The notes: generated by a model not told the origin, from the sequence alone. DNA of 64,000 nucleotides from Chloroflexota bacterium (GCA_022573285.1 JACZUF010000001.1:1-64000); one strand, 5' to 3'. Positions 24,485-33,086 are shown, numbered from the stretch's first letter. A program made the numbers and translations.

Positions 24485-25705
24485 TCAGCCCTCGCCCCCC
24501 TGGCCGTCATCCGGCTCCCTGACCTCGCGCATCTCCCTCATTTCCAGGGCCCATCCCAAATGCTCGTCATGGGCGGCGTCTTCCGCCAATTGCGGGGCAA
24601 TCTCCAATACCCGGTCCAGGTGCTTCAGGCAAGCGGCTACGTCGCCGGACCGCGAGTAGAGACGGGCGGCGTTGTAATGGGCGGAGGCCAGGTCGGGGTC
24701 GGCCTCCAACGAGTACTTATACTCTTTCAACGCCCCGTCCAGGTCGTCCATCACCTCCAAGACCGCCCCCCGGTTGCTATGGGCCTCGGCGAATGACGGC
24801 CGCAACTCCAAAGCCGAATCAAAGTCCTCGACGGCCTTTTCGTAGTCCCTCAAGGCATCGTAAGCCAGGCCCCGGTTGTTGTACGCCTCGGCGTCGTCTG
24901 GGGTGAGTCCGATCACCCGGCTGTAATCGGCCAGTGCATCGTGCAGCTTTCCCAGGTAGTAGTTGGTCCGGGCCCGGTTGAACAGGGCGTGGGCGTTCTC
25001 CGGGTTGAGGCCGGCCGCTTTGGTGTAGCTGCTTATGGCCTCATCGTGCAGTCCCAACTCGTCCAGTGAGGCTCCCCGGTTCAGGTGGGTATTGGATATG
25101 TCGGGCCGAATGGCGTTCACCTTGTCGAACTGGGCCACGGCCTCCTGATGCCGTCCGGCTTGGGCCAGCACGATCCCCCGGTTATACATGGCCTGAACGT
25201 ATCCGGGGTCCAACTCGATGGCCTGGCCGTAGTCCGCCAGGGCCCTCTCGAGCTGGCCCAGGTCGTCGTGACCGTTGCCCCGTTGATAATAAGCCTCGGA
25301 CAAGAAGGGCTCCCGGACCAACACGCCGGTAAACTCCCGGACCGCGTCTTCCGGGCTCTTCAGGCGCAGGTAGGCCAGACCCAGGTTGAAGCGGGCGTCG
25401 GCGTCGGACGGCTCCTTCTCCAAGATGGCCAGATAGACCTGAGAGGCGTCGGCGTGGCGGCCAACCGCGTAGCAACCGTTGCCATAGACCAGCGAATCTC
25501 CGGCCTCCGCTGATCCCTCTGGCGAGTCCTCCACCGCCGTCACCGCCGCCTCCAGCATGGCCCGGACATCCGGGCTCAGCCGCGCGCCCCTTGGCCGGGG
25601 CGTGATGCGGCCCGATCCGGTGGCGTGCTGCTCCAACAGCATTGCCAGCGCCGCCAGGCTACCGGGAACTTCAGGGCAGGCTCCCTCTTGGGCGTGTTCA
25701 GTCAA
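24485..25705 (-). CDS. TPR-repeat protein
   Basis: A 406-residue protein made mostly of tandem 34-residue tetratricopeptide repeats, about nine between residues 70 and 385. They show the usual W/L-G-Y-A-F-A-P pattern (for example AYYQRGNGHDDLGQLERALADY, AYNNRGLAYDALRDYEKAV in separate repeats). The protein has no signal peptide or membrane span and is a likely scaffold. The frame is open to 25780, but that extension runs through an intergenic palindrome; TTG 25705 has AGGAAGG nine bases upstream and is preferred. Confidence 0.85.
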   Translation of the reverse strand: MTEHAQEGACPEVPGSLAALAMLLEQHATGSGRITPRPRGARLSPDVRAMLEAAVTAVEDSPEGSAEAGDSLVYGNGCYAVGRHADASQVYLAILEKEPSDADARFNLGLAYLRLKSPEDAVREFTGVLVREPFLSEAYYQRGNGHDDLGQLERALADYGQAIELDPGYVQAMYNRGIVLAQAGRHQEAVAQFDKVNAIRPDISNTHLNRGASLDELGLHDEAISSYTKAAGLNPENAHALFNRARTNYYLGKLHDALADYSRVIGLTPDDAEAYNNRGLAYDALRDYEKAVEDFDSALELRPSFAEAHSNRGAVLEVMDDLDGALKEYKYSLEADPDLASAHYNAARLYSRSGDVAACLKHLDRVLEIAPQLAEDAAHDEHLGWALEMREMREVREPDDGQGGEG

Positions 25706-25740
25706 GGCTGGAAACCTTCCTGGGTTGGAGTGACTTTGGC

Positions 25741-25757
25741 CCCCGATGGAATCGGGG
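25741..25757. repeat. Palindromic repeat, CCCCGAT core
   Basis: CCCCGAT, GGA, ATCGGGG. This is the reverse complement of the core at 18893-18913. It lies just upstream of the TPR gene. Confidence 0.6.
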
Positions 25758-25838
25758 CGGCCCGCCGGATGTGTGCCCACAGCATAACATCCTAGGCGGC
25801 CTGTGCTAAAGAACCGCAGGCCCAGACCGGCGTGTTCG

Positions 25839-25867
25839 TTGAAGAAACGTCAGGCCGGCCGTACAAT
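25839..25867 (+). promoter_or_regulatory. Promoter of the glutaredoxin-like gene
   Basis: TTGAAG (25839-25844), 17-base spacer, TACAAT (25862-25867). The leader is about 55 bases. Confidence 0.5.
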
Positions 25868-25929
25868 TACGGCCAGATACAGGTTATGTCGGGTGTCTTC
25901 CGATAACCCTTATAAAGCAGGAGTCTAAC

Positions 25930-26151
25930 GTGGCCCAACCAAGCACAATCATCTATACCCACCCAGACTGCGCCTTCTCGGTGGCCGCCAAGATGGACTA
26001 CCGTAAGCGCAAGGTGGAGTACACCGAGATCGACCTATCCAAGCAGGCCGACCAGATCCCCGCCCTACTGAAACTGACCGACGGAGACCGGGTGACCCCG
26101 GTGATAATCGAGAACGGAGTCGTCACCATCGGCTTCAAAGGCGGCACTTGA
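25930..26151 (+). CDS. Glutaredoxin-like protein (CxxS type)
   Basis: A 73-residue thioredoxin-fold protein. YTHPDCAFSVAAKMDY has a single Cys in a C-A-F-S active site, VEYTEIDLSKQ is the second strand, and TPVIIENGVVTIGFKGG is the cis-Pro loop and GSH-binding end. A monothiol site suits glutathionylation or Fe-S handling rather than dithiol reduction. GTG 25930 has GCAGGAG eight bases upstream. It is followed by a hairpin terminator and then recA. Confidence 0.8.
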   Translation: MAQPSTIIYTHPDCAFSVAAKMDYRKRKVEYTEIDLSKQADQIPALLKLTDGDRVTPVIIENGVVTIGFKGGT

Positions 26152-26163
26152 GACTTCTGATCC

Positions 26164-26186
26164 GGGGCCGGTTGGCCCCTATTATT
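26164..26186 (+). terminator. Weak intrinsic terminator
   Basis: GGGGCC, GGTT, GGCCCC (26164-26179) followed by TATTATT. A six-pair GC stem with a short imperfect U tract, 12 bases after the glutaredoxin-like gene. Confidence 0.45.
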
Positions 26187-26208
26187 CGCAACCTGCCCGC
26201 GATCATCA

Positions 26209-26220
26209 GAACATTTGTAC
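26209..26220 (+). promoter_or_regulatory. Candidate SOS (LexA) box upstream of recA
   Basis: GAACATTTGTAC matches the GAAC-N4-GTTC type LexA operator at seven of eight arm positions. It lies about 115 bases before recA and just upstream of a TTGTTC-N18-TAGGAT promoter (26234-26263). No lexA gene is in the window, so the assignment rests on position and match. Confidence 0.4.
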
Positions 26221-26233
26221 TGACAATTTGTCC

Positions 26234-26263
26234 TTGTTCGGGGATGGGACACAATGTTAGGAT
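26234..26263 (+). promoter_or_regulatory. Possible recA promoter
   Basis: TTGTTC (26234-26239), 18-base spacer, TAGGAT (26258-26263). Both boxes are imperfect. The leader would be about 65 bases. Confidence 0.35.
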
Positions 26264-26334
26264 GCGGCGCATGTTGGTCCGGCGCGAGCTGACCTGACAA
26301 CGGATGCCTGAGAAAGGACGAAGGATGGGTGAGG

Positions 26335-27477
26335 ATGACGAGTAAAGATAAAGATAAAGACAAGCAAGCGGCCGATAAGCAAGCGGCCCTGGAGATCGCG
26401 CTGAGCCGGATCGAGAAAGACTACGGCAAAGGCGCCGTGATGCGCCTTGGCGAGATAAGCCAGTCCCTGACCACCGAGTGCATTCCCACCGGCTCCCTGG
26501 CCCTGGACATCGCGTTGGGCATCGGCGGCATACCCCGAGGCCGGGTCACCGAGATCTTCGGCGGCGAGTCCGCCGGAAAGTCTACCCTGGCCATCCACAT
26601 CATGGCCGAGACTCAGAAGCTCGGCGGGACCGCAGCCTACATCGACGTTGAGCACGCCCTGGACCCCGTCTACGCCGGCAATTGCGGCCTCATCCTGGAC
26701 GATCTGCTGATCGCCCAGCCCGACAGCGCCGAGCAGGCGTTGGACATCACCGAGCAACTGGTCCGCAGCGGCGCGGTCGACGCGGTGGTGATCGACAGCG
26801 TGGCCGCCCTGGTGCCTCAGGCGGAAATTGAGGGCGACATGGGCGACAGCCACATGGGCCTGCAGGCCCGGCTCATGTCCCAGGCCCTGCGCAAGTTGAC
26901 CAGCAGCATCCACCGGTCCCGGACCGCCGTGGTGTTCATCAACCAACTTCGGGAGAAGATCGGGGTCACCTACGGCAACCCCGAGGTCACCCCTGGCGGA
27001 CGGGCCCTCAAGTTCTATAGCTCGGTGCGCATCGACCTGCGCCGGGTGGAGTCCATCAAACAGGGGTCCGAGATTATCGGCAACCGCGTCCGGGCCCGCG
27101 TCGTCAAGAACAAAGTCGCCGCGCCCTTCCGGGTGGCCGAGTTCGACATCATGTTCAACCTGGGCATCAGCAAGATGGGCGACCTGCTGGAGATCGGCAC
27201 CGAGCAGGGCATCATCAAGAAGTCCGGCGCTTTCTACTCCTACGGCGAGACCAAGTTGGGCCAGGGCCGTGAAAATTCCAAGGAATTTCTGACCCTGCAC
27301 CCGGAGATTGCCGCCTCTGTGGAAGGCCGCATCCGAAGCCCCGCCGGAGACTCCGAGCCGACCGGCCAGGTTAGCCCCGGCGAGGCGCTGACCAACGGAG
27401 ACTCGCCCCATCCCGAAGGGTCGGTCGCGGACATCCTGTCCAGCAACATCTCCCAGGGGTTGGACGACAAAGAGTAA
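26335..27477 (+). CDS. recA: Recombinase RecA
   Basis: A 380-residue Rec[20 protein letters not shown] contains the Walker A box, [20 protein letters not shown] Walker B and loop L1, and [13 protein letters not shown] and [17 protein letters not shown] follow. The C-terminal lobe is normal; a disordered acidic tail of about 60 residues ends it. It forms filaments on single-stranded DNA for repair and SOS activation. ATG 26335 or GTG 26329 may start. A candidate SOS box is upstream and recX is 285 bases downstream, separated by repeats. Confidence 0.97.
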   Translation: MTSKDKDKDKQAADKQAALEIALSRIEKDYGKGAVMRLGEISQSLTTECIPTGSLALDIALGIGGIPRGRVTEIFGGESAGKSTLAIHIMAETQKLGGTAAYIDVEHALDPVYAGNCGLILDDLLIAQPDSAEQALDITEQLVRSGAVDAVVIDSVAALVPQAEIEGDMGDSHMGLQARLMSQALRKLTSSIHRSRTAVVFINQLREKIGVTYGNPEVTPGGRALKFYSSVRIDLRRVESIKQGSEIIGNRVRARVVKNKVAAPFRVAEFDIMFNLGISKMGDLLEIGTEQGIIKKSGAFYSYGETKLGQGRENSKEFLTLHPEIAASVEGRIRSPAGDSEPTGQVSPGEALTNGDSPHPEGSVADILSSNISQGLDDKE

Positions 27478-27487
27478 CTCCGCCCCG

Positions 27488-27680
27488 CCAGCATGGTTCG
27501 ACAAGCTCACCACGAACGGGGTAGGCGCGTTTACCACGAACGGGAGGAGAGGCTTTTACCACGAACGGAAAGAGGGGTGTTTACCCCTAACGCAAGCAGG
27601 CGCGTTTACCGTTCGTCGTGAGTTCCGACCGGAGGTCGATGCCCGCGCGCCGGGCGATGAAGTCCGACTTGTCGAAGAAC
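27488..27680. repeat. Mosaic of dispersed repeats between recA and recX
   Basis: Three CCACGAACGG units (from 27511, 27532 and 27559 approximately) separated by GTTTACC-like spacers. The first follows GGTTCGACAAGCTCA. An inverted GTTCGTCGTGAG and the GACCGGAGGTCGA element (27627-27640 approximately) shared with 19827-19932 follow. No gene is visible here; recX starts at 27762. Confidence 0.65.
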
Positions 27681-27761
27681 CCAATAACGGGTCGTGCGGT
27701 ATTCAACAATAGCCTCTAATCACCAACCCCAGGCACCCCAGATTACCGGGAGCATCGACCG

Positions 27762-28292
27762 ATGGCTGAAGCGCCACACCTAGACGGAGACGCCGACTCT
27801 CAATACGTCAAGGCCAAGAACGCCGCCCTGCATCTGCTCTCCTACCGGTCACGGTCGGAGAGTGAGGTCCAGCGACGGCTACAAGGCCGTTTCACCGGGG
27901 AGGCCATCGACCGCACACTGTCGGATCTTCGCCGCCAGGGTCTGTTGGACGACGCAGCCTTCGCCAAAGAGTGGCGGGAGCAGCGGGAGAAGTTCCGGCC
28001 CAGGGGACAAAATGTGATCAGACAGGAACTGCTGAGACTGGGGGTGGACCGGGAGGTCATCCGGGACGCCCTTTCCGGTTTCGATGCCTCCGCCAACGCC
28101 TACCGGGCCGGTTCGAGATACGCAGCCAAGCTACCGGTGGAGGACGCCGGGGCCTTCCGCCGCAAATTGGGCGGGTTCTTGCACCGGAGGGGTTTCGAAG
28201 GGGAGGTGTTGGGCCAGACGGTCGAACGGCTTTTGCGAGAGTTATTTGACCCGCTGCACAGCAGTGTAGATGGCGATGGCCAGTACGATTAG
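27762..28292 (+). CDS. recX: Regulatory protein RecX
   Basis: A 176-residue three-helix-repeat protein that caps or inhibits RecA filaments. AKNAALHLLSYRSRSESEVQRRL is the first repeat (family NT motif), then LRRQGLLDDAAFAKEW, ENKR-like RGQNVIRQELLRLGVDREVI, and GFLHRRGFEGEVLGQTVERLL. The 3' end overlaps the convergent B-box gene by 51 bases. A separate promoter is not obvious; repeats separate it from recA. Confidence 0.88.
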   Translation: MAEAPHLDGDADSQYVKAKNAALHLLSYRSRSESEVQRRLQGRFTGEAIDRTLSDLRRQGLLDDAAFAKEWREQREKFRPRGQNVIRQELLRLGVDREVIRDALSGFDASANAYRAGSRYAAKLPVEDAGAFRRKLGGFLHRRGFEGEVLGQTVERLLRELFDPLHSSVDGDGQYD

Positions 28293-28754
28293 GCTGAAGA
28301 ATCCCGCCGTTGATGGGCTGGACGGCAGGCTGATGATATACGCTCCAATCACCGACCCGGCGGCGATATACGCCAGACCCTTGCTCCGCTTGGCGTTTAC
28401 CGAGGCGCTGATCAGTTCGCCGGCGGCGTAGCCAACGCCCAGGGCAGGCAGTGACGCCAGTATGCCGAAGCCCCCGAATATCAAGTTGAAGATAATCCAG
28501 AGCACACCGCCGCCGATGGCAACGGCAACGCCAACGCCGGCGGCCTTGGCATAGTAGCCCGGCTGAACGTCGAAGGTGGGCATCTTGGCCGCCTTGCCGC
28601 ACTCTGGGCAGCGGATGCCGACCGAGACCTGCACCAAACACTGGGTGCACATGCTCCGGCCGCATTGACCGCAGGACAGCGCCGTCTCGACATGAGGATG
28701 CCAATTGCAATGGTCAGTCTGTGGTGGTTCGCCGGTCCCGGTTTGTTGTTCCAT
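28242..28754 (-). CDS. B-box-type zinc finger membrane protein
   Basis: A 170-residue protein. HCNWHPHVETALSCGQCGRSMC, CLVQ and RCPECGK supply Cys/His pairs of a B-box-like zinc finger at residues about 15-55. Three hydrophobic helices follow (AGVGVAVAIGGGVLWIIFNL, GFGILASLPALGVGYAAG, GFFSLIVLAIAIYTAV). Function unknown; such proteins occur widely in Chloroflexota and Actinomycetota. ATG 28754 is chosen over a longer frame to 28787. Its last 51 bases overlap the recX tail, on opposite strands. Confidence 0.75.
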   Translation of the reverse strand: MEQQTGTGEPPQTDHCNWHPHVETALSCGQCGRSMCTQCLVQVSVGIRCPECGKAAKMPTFDVQPGYYAKAAGVGVAVAIGGGVLWIIFNLIFGGFGILASLPALGVGYAAGELISASVNAKRSKGLAYIAAGSVIGAYIISLPSSPSTAGFFSLIVLAIAIYTAVQRVK

Positions 28755-28797
28755 AGCCTCTAATGTCCCGCCGGAGTTTCTCCCCAATCTATTGGAT

Positions 28798-29472
28798 TCA
28801 GGAAGAGCCCTCCGGGATCCGCCTCACCCATCCGGTGCGGTCCAACACATCACGGTCCCGGACCAACCGGTTAAACAGGACTCTCTTACGGGAAACGTCT
28901 TCCGGGAAGGGCGTCCAATTGGCCGATAAACGCTTGAGGACCACGATACCTAGAAGCCCAAAGCAATACCAAACCAAGTTCAGATTGTCGTGGACCAGGT
29001 AGGCCCAGAGGGGCAGCAGGACCAGGGATATCAGCACCCAGAGCCCGGAACTTTTGGTGACCTTCCAACCGCCGGTTGCTATGACGCAGGAAGCAACCAG
29101 CAGGACCGGCGACAAGGCCAGCAGGGTTCCCCCCGTCACGGCGATTCCCCGCCCACCCTGGAACTTCAGAAAGGCCGACCAGTTGTTGCCGGCTATGGCC
29201 AGCAACGGAGGACCGATGAGGTAGGCCGACGACCGGTCGATGTCCAAGACATACAGGGCGGCCCAGATGGGGAGCGCGCCTTTAACCAGCATCTCGAAGG
29301 CCACCAGGGGAACGACCCACCGCTTGCCCACGTGCTCGTAGAGATTGGCGCTGCCCACGTTGCCGCTGCCATACCCGCGGATGTCCACTCCCCTGATCAG
29401 CCGGCCGATGAGGTAGGCCGTGGGGATCGAACCCAGCAGATATGAACCTATGTATAACGCCGCAATATCCAA
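28798..29472 (-). CDS. plsY: Glycerol-3-phosphate acyltransferase PlsY
   Basis: A 224-residue integral membrane acyl-phosphate:glycerol-3-phosphate acyltransferase, first step of phospholipid synthesis. YLLGSIPTAYLIGRLIRGVDIR is the N-terminus, YGSGNVGSANLYEHVGKR is motif 1, and FLKFQGGRGIAVTGG is motif 2. The third conserved His/Asn region is diverged and a charged tail replaces it. It ends the rny-ymdB-PHP-plsY transcript on the minus strand, 34 bases after the PHP gene. The paralogue at 23770-24462 is more divergent. Confidence 0.82.
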   Translation of the reverse strand: MDIAALYIGSYLLGSIPTAYLIGRLIRGVDIRGYGSGNVGSANLYEHVGKRWVVPLVAFEMLVKGALPIWAALYVLDIDRSSAYLIGPPLLAIAGNNWSAFLKFQGGRGIAVTGGTLLALSPVLLVASCVIATGGWKVTKSSGLWVLISLVLLPLWAYLVHDNLNLVWYCFGLLGIVVLKRLSANWTPFPEDVSRKRVLFNRLVRDRDVLDRTGWVRRIPEGSS

Positions 29473-29506
29473 GTGCGTATCCCGCTTTGAATCCTGTGAA
29501 GTATCC

Positions 29507-30364
29507 CTATTCGGACTTCGCCTTTTCTGACTTGGCCTTCGCGGCCGCCTCTTCCAGCAGTTTAATGGTCTCCTCCGGCGGGCCCAGGGTGCCGGGCAGG
29601 GGCTCTCCGGAGTTGCCCAGCCCGTGGTAGTCGCTGCCGCCGCAGGGGATCAAGTCGTATTCCCGGGCCAACCGGGCCAGATGACGCACGGTGTCCTCAT
29701 CGTATTGGGCGTAATACACCTCCATACCCAGCAGGCCTGCCTGCTTCAGGCTGGAGATGCCGGCTTCCAGGTCGTTCATGAATGTCGGATGGGCCAAAAC
29801 GGGCACCCCGCCGACTTTCTTAATCATCTCAACGCCCTCGGCCGGGGTCATCTTGGGCCGTTCGGCGTAGGCCAGGCCGTTACGGCCCAGGTATTCGTCA
29901 AAGGCGTCTTTGGGCTCTTTGCAGTAGCCGGCTTCCACCATAGCCAGGGCGATGTGGGGCCGCCCCACCGTGCCGTCGCCGGCGAAGTGCAGGACCCGCT
30001 CCCACTCGATATGGACTCCCAGGGAGTCCAACTTCTCCACCATCATCTGGGCCCGGTCAACGCGTCCGCGCCGAAATTCCAACAGTTGGGCCTGGAAATC
30101 CGGGTCCTCATATTCCAAGAAGTAACCCAGAACGTGGACCTCGTCCCCGGGTATGTCGGCGCTCATCTCGATCCCCGGTATGATCCGCAGACCGGGGAAT
30201 TCCTTGGCGGCCTCGTAGGCCTCCGCCAACCCATCGGTGGTGTCATGGTCGGTGATCGACACGGTCTCAAGTCCCTGCTTGGCCACCAGTTGAATCAGCT
30301 CGGTGGGGGTGAGACGGCCGTCCGACGCCAGGGTGTGTAGGTGTAGGTCTATCGTCGCGGCCAA
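29507..30364 (-). CDS. PHP domain metal-dependent phosphoesterase
   Basis: A 285-residue PHP-fold enzyme related to YciV/TrpH nucleoside-bisphosphate and RNA 5'-3' phosphoesterases. DLHLHTLASDGRLTP, SITDHDTTDG, IPGIEMSADIPGDEVHVLGY, and CGGSDYHG give the metal-binding His/Asp/Glu residues in family order. The insertion VDRAQMMVEKLDSLG and GRPHIALAMVEAG are normal for the family. TTG 30364 has AGGACGG nine bases upstream and directly follows the ymdB stop; a TTG at 30385 would overlap it. The operon with rny and ymdB hints at RNA turnover. Confidence 0.85.
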   Translation of the reverse strand: MAATIDLHLHTLASDGRLTPTELIQLVAKQGLETVSITDHDTTDGLAEAYEAAKEFPGLRIIPGIEMSADIPGDEVHVLGYFLEYEDPDFQAQLLEFRRGRVDRAQMMVEKLDSLGVHIEWERVLHFAGDGTVGRPHIALAMVEAGYCKEPKDAFDEYLGRNGLAYAERPKMTPAEGVEMIKKVGGVPVLAHPTFMNDLEAGISSLKQAGLLGMEVYYAQYDEDTVRHLARLAREYDLIPCGGSDYHGLGNSGEPLPGTLGPPEETIKLLEEAAAKAKSEKAKSE

Positions 30365-30365
30365 T

Positions 30366-31136
30366 CTAGTCCACCGTCCTATCAACCCGTTCTATCGACA
30401 ACGCCTTGCCGGTCTCCTCGTCCACGTCCACCAGCACCGCGTTCAGCACGCAGGGTCCGGTGGCCACGGGAAGCCGGTGGGGGAGGGAGGTCAAGAACCG
30501 CTCCAACACCGCATCCTTGTCCGAGCCGATCACGGAGTCCAACGGCCCGGTCATGCCGACGTCGGTCAGGTAGGCCGTGCCCTTGGGCAGGATCCGGGCG
30601 TCCACGGTCCCCACGTGGGTATGGGTGCCCAACACGCCGCTAACCCGGCCATCCAGGTACCAGCCCAGGGCCTGTTTCTCCGAGGTTGCCTCGGCATGGA
30701 AATCCACGATTATTACCTTGCTTTCGCCTTCCTCTTGCCATTGCTTCAACAGGGCGTCGGCGGTGCGGAAGGGGCAGTCCAGCGATGTCATGAACACCCG
30801 GCCCATCAGGTTAACCACCGTCACCCCGCCGTGGTGCAGATATCCCCGGCCGGGGGCGTCGGGATAATTGGCCGGCCGGATCAAGGGAAGTCCTTCATCC
30901 AGAAAAGGAATGATCTCCTTCTTGTCCCAGATGTGGTTGCCGGAGGTGAGCACGTCCACACCGCTCTCGAGAAGCTCCGACGCCGTGTCCGCGGTGATGC
31001 CGAACCCACCCGCCGTGTTCTCGCCGTTGCAGATCACGAAGTCGATGGACTTTTCGCGTTTCAGACCGGGCAGCACGGCCCGGACCGCCTCACGGCCCGG
31101 CTTCCCAATCACGTCTCCTATCATCAGTATACGCAA
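30366..31136 (-). CDS. ymdB: TIGR00282 family metallophosphoesterase (YmdB-like)
   Basis: A 256-residue di-metal phosphodiesterase. MRILMIGDVIGKPGREAV, ICNGENTAGGFGI, LTSGNHIWDKKEI, VDFHAEATSEK and GTHTHVGTVDARILP match YmdB, a cyclic-nucleotide phosphodiesterase in Bacillus. It lies between rny and the PHP gene, the usual rny-ymdB pairing. A hairpin in the 181-base gap after rny (31244-31283) may reduce read-through or stabilise the mRNA. Confidence 0.92.
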   Translation of the reverse strand: MRILMIGDVIGKPGREAVRAVLPGLKREKSIDFVICNGENTAGGFGITADTASELLESGVDVLTSGNHIWDKKEIIPFLDEGLPLIRPANYPDAPGRGYLHHGGVTVVNLMGRVFMTSLDCPFRTADALLKQWQEEGESKVIIVDFHAEATSEKQALGWYLDGRVSGVLGTHTHVGTVDARILPKGTAYLTDVGMTGPLDSVIGSDKDAVLERFLTSLPHRLPVATGPCVLNAVLVDVDEETGKALSIERVDRTVD

Positions 31137-31243
31137 GAACTGTTGCTCCTTGATTTAACGAAACCGGAATTTAACAAAAACCTAGACCGAACTAAGACCG
31201 GGTATTAAAAGAGATCGGTTGCACCGGCGCCGGCGATTGAAAA

Positions 31244-31283
31244 GGGGACCCAGTAGCCGGTACGCTCCCGCTTCTGGGTCCCC
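31244..31283 (-). other. Long stem-loop between rny and ymdB
   Basis: GGGGACCCAG (31244-31253) and CTGGGTCCCC (31274-31283) are a perfect 10-base inverted repeat around a 20-base loop. No T run follows on the transcribed strand. It may be a processing or stability element in the rny-ymdB mRNA. Confidence 0.55.
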
Positions 31284-31317
31284 AGTATGCTTGCCAATTC
31301 GTTGCCGTCTTGGGCCG

Positions 31318-32853
31318 TTATTTAGCGTATTCCACGTTCCGGGTCTCCCGTATCACGGTCACTTTGATCTGACCGGGGAAGACCAGGTCTTCTTCCACCT
31401 TCTTGACGATGTTCCGGGCCAATGCGGCGGCTTCTTGGTCATCCAGGTCGTCTGGCTTGACCATGACCCGGACCTCGCGGCCCGCCTGGATGGCGAAGAC
31501 CCGTTCAACGCCGTTGAAGCTGGTGGCGACCTCTTCAAGGTCCTTGAGCCGCTTCACGTACAGCTCCAAGGATTCTCTGCGGGCGCCGGGGCGTGACGCG
31601 CTGATGGCGTCGGCGGAGGCCACCAGGAACGACTCAACAGTCTCGTGGTCGTCGCTGTGGTGCTCCAAGATCCCCCGGTAAGAACTATGGTTTATACCAT
31701 GCTTCCGGGCAATCTCGGCGCCGATCTCAGCGTGGGGGCCGGAGATCTCGTGGGTAACCGCTTTGCCGATGTCATGCAGCAGACCGCCCATCTTGGCGAC
31801 CTGTACGTTGGCCCCGGCCTCCGCGGCCAGCATACCGGAGAGCAACGAGACCTCAATGGAGTGTTGCAGCACGTTTTCCCCGTAGCTGTAGCGGTATTTT
31901 AGCTGACCCAGTAACCGGATCAACTCCGAGTCCAGGCCGCTGACCCCGGCATCGAAGGTGGCCTGTTCGCCCGCCTTCATAATTGTCTGGTCAATCTCTT
32001 CCTGGGCCCGGTTGACCATATCCTCGATGCGGGCGGGCTGGATGCGCCCGTCCGAGACCAGCTTCTCCAAGGCAAGGCGGGCTACTTCACGCCTGACCGG
32101 GTCGAAGCAGGATACAGTCACAGCCTCAGGAGTGTCATCGATGATGATATCCACTCCGGTGAGGGCTTCCAGTGTGCGAATGTTGCGCCCTTCGCGGCCG
32201 ATGAGACGACCTTTCATCTCATCGTTGGGCAGGGAAACTGTTGCAGTGGTCGATTGGGAAACTACGTCGGTTGCGAGACGGTTGATGGCGACTGTGATGA
32301 TCTTGCGGGCGTTTACGTCGGACTTTTCTTTGTGCTCTTTCTCTAGTTCGTAGTACCGCTTGGCCAAGTCGTGCACGGCTTCTTCTTCACCGCGCCTCAC
32401 CACCTGATCACGGGCCTCGTCAACGCTGAGGCCGGCCACCTGTTCCAGGGCCCTTGATTGTTCCGCCTTGAACTGGTCGGCTTCCTGCTGGGCCCGTTCG
32501 ACTTCCACCTCTTTTGAGGCTAACTCGCGTTGCTGCCCTTCTTGGGCTTCAATCTTCCGTTCCAGTTGCTCTTCCCGCTGCAGATGCCTGCTTTCCATGC
32601 GGTGGAACTCCTGGCGTTGTTCTTTCAGTTCCGACTCCGTTGCGTTACGTAGTTTTAAAACCTCTTCCTGGGCCGCCAAGAGGACTTTTCTACTTTCCTC
32701 TTCAGCCTGGGTGATAATACCCCGGGCGCTCCGTCCGGCGGACTCTGCCCCTAAGGCTTCATTCCGCAATTTGAGAGCGAACCAGGTAGCAACACCAATC
32801 CCTGCGGCCGCCAGGACGGCTAGGATGACGATGATAATCTCCACGGTAATCAC
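31318..32853 (-). CDS. rny: Ribonuclease Y
   Basis: A 511-residue membrane-anchored endoribonuclease. Residues 3-26 (EIIIVILAVLAAAGIGVATW) form the anchor. A long coiled coil follows to about residue 190. The KH domain contains GRLIGREGRNIRTLEALTG, and the HD domain contains LLHDIGKAVTHE and HAEIGAEIARKHGI. It initiates mRNA decay. Length and order are normal. A TTGACA-N17-TAGCAT promoter and a terminator-like hairpin lie in the leader, a possible attenuation point. Confidence 0.95.
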   Translation of the reverse strand: MITVEIIIVILAVLAAAGIGVATWFALKLRNEALGAESAGRSARGIITQAEEESRKVLLAAQEEVLKLRNATESELKEQRQEFHRMESRHLQREEQLERKIEAQEGQQRELASKEVEVERAQQEADQFKAEQSRALEQVAGLSVDEARDQVVRRGEEEAVHDLAKRYYELEKEHKEKSDVNARKIITVAINRLATDVVSQSTTATVSLPNDEMKGRLIGREGRNIRTLEALTGVDIIIDDTPEAVTVSCFDPVRREVARLALEKLVSDGRIQPARIEDMVNRAQEEIDQTIMKAGEQATFDAGVSGLDSELIRLLGQLKYRYSYGENVLQHSIEVSLLSGMLAAEAGANVQVAKMGGLLHDIGKAVTHEISGPHAEIGAEIARKHGINHSSYRGILEHHSDDHETVESFLVASADAISASRPGARRESLELYVKRLKDLEEVATSFNGVERVFAIQAGREVRVMVKPDDLDDQEAAALARNIVKKVEEDLVFPGQIKVTVIRETRNVEYAK

Positions 32854-32878
32854 CTATACCTTTCCGCCTAGTGTGCCT

Positions 32879-32898
32879 AAAAGGGAGCCTTTGCTCCC
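32879..32898 (-). terminator. Terminator-like hairpin in the rny leader
   Basis: On the minus strand GGGAGC, AAAG, GCTCCC is followed directly by TTTT (32882-32879). It lies between the promoter at 32906-32934 and the rny start at 32853, so it would stop or pause transcription before the gene. A weak attenuator is possible. Confidence 0.5.
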
Positions 32899-32905
32899 AG
32901 CTAAC

Positions 32906-32934
32906 ATGCTAACCAGATGCCTAGAGGGTGTCAA
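32906..32934 (-). promoter_or_regulatory. Promoter of rny
   Basis: Minus strand: TTGACA (32934-32929), 17-base spacer, TAGCAT (32911-32906). Confidence 0.6.
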
Positions 32935-33057
32935 GGCGAAACCCGGCTCTGCGGTGGCTGTAAAACTAACCAATGCGACCAGACTTCTACGTAAACAGCC
33001 GCCGGAATACCCCAATCGGTCTAGTAGAAACGCCGCCGGGCACAGGCGTCCTTGCTC

Positions 33058-33086
33058 TTGAGCGGCCACCAGGCCTGCTCTATAAT
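33058..33086 (+). promoter_or_regulatory. Promoter of dnaJ
   Basis: TTGAGC (33058-33063), 17-base spacer, TATAAT (33081-33086). CTTGAGC, overlapping the -35, resembles one half of an HspR HAIR box, but no matching second half is present. Confidence 0.6.

Noticed and set aside
27488-27680. CRISPR array
   Set aside because: The repeats are short, irregular and match dispersed intergenic elements; there are no spacers of constant length and no cas genes in the window.
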